A stretch of 64,000 bases of DNA from Paenibacillus phyllosphaerae (lineage in GTDB: Bacteria; Bacillota; Bacilli; Paenibacillales; Paenibacillaceae): NCBI RefSeq assembly GCF_014192105.1, contig NZ_JACHXK010000013.1, positions 1 to 64,000 on the forward strand. Reading direction: 5' to 3'. The notes below the pieces were generated by a model. The model worked only from the letters and a program-made list of their open reading frames with translations, was not told the DNA's origin and did no database searches. A program made the translations under genes and the position numbers. Positions 61,583 through 64,000 of the stretch are shown piece by piece. Numbering within the stretch: the stretch's first letter is position 1; each line of letters begins with the position of its first letter.

Positions 61583-62620
61583 TTATTGGCTAAGCTTTTC
61601 TACGGCCGCTTTCAGGAAGTTGATGCGGCTCCATGCCGGACCGCCTTCCGCGAGCGGGTCGATGACGTTCACGAACGCCTTATCGTTCTTGAGCGCATTC
61701 ACGTTCTTCATGATCGGGTTGTTCTTCAATTCGTCCAGCGCATTCGGCGTATCCGCATTCTCCGACTCGGAGAACTGGATGAACAGATAATCCGGGTTCA
61801 TCGCGGCGAACTGCTCGACCGAGATCTCCGCTTGCGCCTTCGCTGACGTAACCTCGGCCGGAGGCGTCAGCCCCAGATCGCCGTACAGGAGCGGATTGAC
61901 GAATACGGTTTCCGGATAGACGAACATTTTGCCGGCACGAATTCGAATCGCGACGACTTTCTTGTCCTTCACCTTCTCCGCCAGCGTCACTTTGGCAGCC
62001 TCGGCATCAGCCTTGTACTGCTCGATCTCTTGTTGGGCCAAATCTTGCTTGCCCGTCAGCTCGCCAAGCAGCGTGATGTTCGCCTCCCAGTTGGTCGAGA
62101 TATGCGACACCTGAATGAGCGGCGCGATCTTCTTCAACTGGTCCACGACTTCCGGTTTGAACTTCGACGTGCCGAGGATAACGTCAGGCTTCAGGCCGAG
62201 AATCGTCTCGTAGTTCGGCTCCGACTTCTCGCCGATCGACTCGGCTTCGCCGGTAATCGGCGCGAACAGCGCCGGGAATTGGCCGGCGAACGTGATTGCT
62301 CCTACCGGCTTCACGTCCAGCACCAACGCATCCTCCATCGCTTCCATCGAACCCGTAATGACGATGCGCTCCACCTTGCCCGGCACCTCAACTTGCTGGT
62401 CCAGATAAGTAATCGTTCTTGTAGCTGCTGCGTCTGCCGCCTCTGTGCCGCCGGCATTCGCCGCGGTGTTCGTTGACGTTGTATTCGAAGCGCCGTTGCC
62501 TGCTGCGGTCGTGTTCTCGGCTTGATTGCCCTCTCCGCCGTTGCCGCCGTTGTTGCTTCCGCACGCAGCCAAAGCAAGCACCAAAATCATCATGCTCATG
62601 AAACCAAAAATTTTCTTCAT
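61583..62620 (-). CDS. feuA: Iron-siderophore substrate-binding lipoprotein (FeuA-like)
   Basis: 345 aa lipoprotein. Lipobox ALAAC (Cys20) followed by a Gly/Asn/Thr-rich linker, then a class III binding-protein fold: ITYLDQQVEVPGKVERIVITG, NYETILGLKPDVILGTSKF and FAAMNPDYLFIQFSES. It binds the ferric siderophore outside the membrane. First gene of the transport unit. A Fur box, promoter and AraC-type repeats lie upstream. Confidence 0.9.
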   Translation of the reverse strand: MKKIFGFMSMMILVLALAACGSNNGGNGGEGNQAENTTAAGNGASNTTSTNTAANAGGTEAADAAATRTITYLDQQVEVPGKVERIVITGSMEAMEDALVLDVKPVGAITFAGQFPALFAPITGEAESIGEKSEPNYETILGLKPDVILGTSKFKPEVVDQLKKIAPLIQVSHISTNWEANITLLGELTGKQDLAQQEIEQYKADAEAAKVTLAEKVKDKKVVAIRIRAGKMFVYPETVFVNPLLYGDLGLTPPAEVTSAKAQAEISVEQFAAMNPDYLFIQFSESENADTPNALDELKNNPIMKNVNALKNDKAFVNVIDPLAEGGPAWSRINFLKAAVEKLSQ

Positions 62621-62659
62621 CTGTTAAACAAACTCCTTTCGTTTCCTCGCCTTCACGAA

Positions 62660-62681
62660 AATAATGATAATCATTCTCATT
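62660..62681 (-). promoter_or_regulatory. Fur box of the feu operon
   Basis: TGATAATCATTCTCA (62665-62679) matches the Fur 7-1-7 consensus at 14 of 15 positions and is flanked by further AAT/ATT symmetry. It covers the predicted transcription start, so iron-loaded Fur would block initiation. Confidence 0.85.
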
Positions 62682-62685
62682 GGAC

Positions 62686-62714
62686 ATTATAAAGGCGGAG
62701 GGAAGGTACGACAA
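62686..62714 (-). promoter_or_regulatory. SigA promoter of feuA
   Basis: Minus strand: -35 TTGTCG (62714-62709), 17-nt spacer, -10 TATAAT (62691-62686, perfect). The weak -35 box is what is expected for an activator-dependent promoter. Confidence 0.7.
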
Positions 62715-62741
62715 TGGACAATATCCGGTTGAAACATGGAC
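62715..62741 (-). promoter_or_regulatory. Candidate Btr (AraC-type) direct repeats
   Basis: GTCCAT occurs at 62741-62736 and 62719-62714 on the minus strand, 22 bp apart (about two helical turns), directly abutting the -35 box. This is the usual position for an AraC-family activator. A third GTCCA lies at 62685-62681. The bases 62742-62890 hold no other gene. Confidence 0.5.
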
Positions 62742-62890
62742 GATTACCCGAATGAGCCGAGAATGTGCTCCATTGGTGTGAATAGGGTTGGCTCGTCGAC
62801 TGCCGCCCGCGCACCGATATTGCCACCAACAATTTACTGTTATCTGTCCATACTTCGTTGTCCTGCCGTCATTCTTCCCTCCGCCGTATC

Positions 62891-64000
62891 CTACGTAAGC
62901 AGCGCTCTTGCCTCGCGCACGGCGCGTTCAAGCGCAATCGGCGAATATTCCCGCCAAGGATCCGAAGGCAGCATATGCACATGCCCCAGCCGAACGGCCG
63001 GAATGCTCTGCCACCTCGGATCGGCTTGCAGCGCCTTCCATTCCGCCAGCGTCTCGGTCTCATGGCACACCATCATCAGGATCCGGTCCGCGCCGATGGC
63101 AGAGAGCTTCTCGACGTTCAGCGGCACGTCTCGGTCTCCCGTCTGAATCTGCACAGCCGCCTCCACCTGCAGATCGCCGAACAATACCTCGTCTATCGTC
63201 CGATTGTGCGTCGCATACAGCCGGTTCTTCAGCATCCGGACTGCCAGCACCCGCTCCCCGCCGATGTGCCTGCGAATCGCGTCGGCCGCTTCTGCCGCCG
63301 TACGTTCGTAAGCGGCGAGCCAACGGTTGGCCTCCGCCGTCTCGCCCAGGAAGTCCGCCAATACCAATAACTGCTCCCGCCAGCTGCCTTCGGGGATATA
63401 GAACACGGGCGCAATCCGCTCGATCCGGTTCCGCTGTTCCTCCGTCAGCTCGCTAAGGCCGACAATGAGGTCCGGCTTGGCGGCCTCAAGCGCGGCCGCA
63501 TTCTCTTCCCATTCCTGCGATTGCCGGAATCCGTTCAGATGGACGAGGATTTCTTCCCCGTAGGTGCGATAGTAATATCCCGTCCACTTCGGATGCAGGG
63601 GCGCCGCATACGGCATAATGCCAAGGGCCAGCAGATGTCCGATGACAGGCGCGCCAAAAGCCGCGATTTTGCGGCGACGGCTCTGAATATAAGCGCTTGG
63701 CGATACGCCGACCTCCTGCTTGAAGCGCCGGCTGAAGTAGAATTCGTCGCTGTAGCCGACCTCGTGAGCAATATCCCTTAGCCGGAGATCAGACTGCAGC
63801 ATCAGCTGCTTCGCTTTGCTGATCCTAAGGCGCGTTACCTCATCCATGACGCTGATCCCGTACGTCTTCTTATATAAGTCGGCAAAGTATTTCGGACTCA
63901 GCTCGGCCACCTTCGCAAGCAGATCGATCGTCAAATTGTCCGACGCATGCGCCTCCATATAGGCTCTCGTCCGTTCCAGCGCGGAATGCGAGCTTCCTTC
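62891..64000 (-). CDS. btr: AraC-type activator fused to a siderophore-binding domain (Btr-like), 5' end outside the window
   Basis: Partial: 369 residues are visible and the frame stays open to the window edge, so the start lies beyond 64000. The visible N-terminal part is an AraC HTH pair (ALERTRAYMEAHASDNLTI; SPKYFADLYKKTYG; GYSDEFYFSRRFKQEVGVSP), followed by a class III periplasmic-binding-protein-like domain (about 110-369; FGAPVIGHLLALGIMP; AAKPDLIVGLSELTEEQ; LEAVQ-type loops). B. subtilis Btr has exactly this HTH-plus-binding-domain layout and activates feuABC-ybbA when bound to bacillibactin. Gene order here is the same, all on one strand. An N-terminal sensory domain, if any, is not visible. 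Confidence 0.88.
   Translation of the reverse strand, partial: EGSSHSALERTRAYMEAHASDNLTIDLLAKVAELSPKYFADLYKKTYGISVMDEVTRLRISKAKQLMLQSDLRLRDIAHEVGYSDEFYFSRRFKQEVGVSPSAYIQSRRRKIAAFGAPVIGHLLALGIMPYAAPLHPKWTGYYYRTYGEEILVHLNGFRQSQEWEENAAALEAAKPDLIVGLSELTEEQRNRIERIAPVFYIPEGSWREQLLVLADFLGETAEANRWLAAYERTAAEAADAIRRHIGGERVLAVRMLKNRLYATHNRTIDEVLFGDLQVEAAVQIQTGDRDVPLNVEKLSAIGADRILMMVCHETETLAEWKALQADPRWQSIPAVRLGHVHMLPSDPWREYSPIALERAVREARALLT

Overview
The window looks like chromosomal DNA from a spore-forming, high-GC member of the Paenibacillaceae (Paenibacillus, Cohnella or a close relative). The support is a GerA-type germinant receptor operon, S-layer-homology (SLH) proteins, a YesM/YesN two-component pair next to an Lpl-type sugar ABC importer, FosB and a DinB/YfiT-type thiol transferase (bacillithiol biology), a btr-feuABC-ybbA locus, strong AGGAGG-type ribosome binding sites with frequent TTG/GTG starts, and many U-tailed intrinsic terminators. 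I see no rRNA, tRNA, transposase, prophage or CRISPR array. All family names come from reading motifs by eye; no search was run.

Layout. 1-620: short tandem repeats and hairpins. 620-3300: a lysophospholipase-like hydrolase and a 14-TM drug exporter. 3400-8590: the complete glycine cleavage system, gcvH on the minus strand and gcvT-gcvPA-gcvPB behind a tandem glycine riboswitch. 8590-10110: a KamA-family protein that has lost its radical-SAM cysteines, transcribed behind a c-di-AMP (ydaO-type) riboswitch with its own promoter and terminator. 10400-16070: PAP2 phosphatase, a leaderless GH25 lysozyme, a small zinc-ribbon protein, an SDR and a GDYXXLXY/DUF2157 membrane protein. 16280-20405: gerA-gerC-(66-aa membrane protein)-gerB. 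20540-25080: YqkE-like protein and a 1384-aa SLH surface protein. 25330-33890: Ohr, a DUF402 protein, an unrecognised 869-aa protein, a GH2 beta-mannosidase, CysK and an NAD(P)-binding protein. 34540-42140: NADH oxidase behind three Fnr/Rex-like palindromes, MscS channel, NlpC/P60 lipoprotein, DinB/YfiT, thioredoxin-like, GNATs, FosB and a TIMP-like protein. 42396-48932: a 2178-aa SLH-anchored GH16 glucanase. 49468-57191: sugar ABC importer with divergent YesM/YesN. 57560-58650: a small ORF and a LysR regulator. 58712-64000: ybbA-feuCBA-btr siderophore uptake, with Fur and AraC-type operator candidates; btr runs off the window edge.

How the parts fit. The gcv genes degrade glycine and are switched on by glycine through the riboswitch. 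The GH16 surface enzyme, the GH2 mannosidase and the Lpl-type importer with YesMN suggest breakdown and uptake of beta-glucan or mannan fragments. The feu locus takes up a catecholate-type ferric siderophore, frees the iron with the esterase, and is controlled by Fur and Btr. FosB and the DinB protein point to bacillithiol-linked detoxification.

The most unusual signals are non-coding. (i) A roughly 107-nt structured element occurs three times (10113, 11185, and minus strand at 51472), with conserved single-stranded motifs and a compensatory base-pair change in its second stem. (ii) A 59-bp stem-loop repeat is tandemly arrayed at 36.9 kb and 49.2 kb, with compensatory changes in its outer stem. 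(iii) A c-di-AMP riboswitch stands in front of an apparent radical-SAM pseudoenzyme. These are the best candidates for something undescribed.
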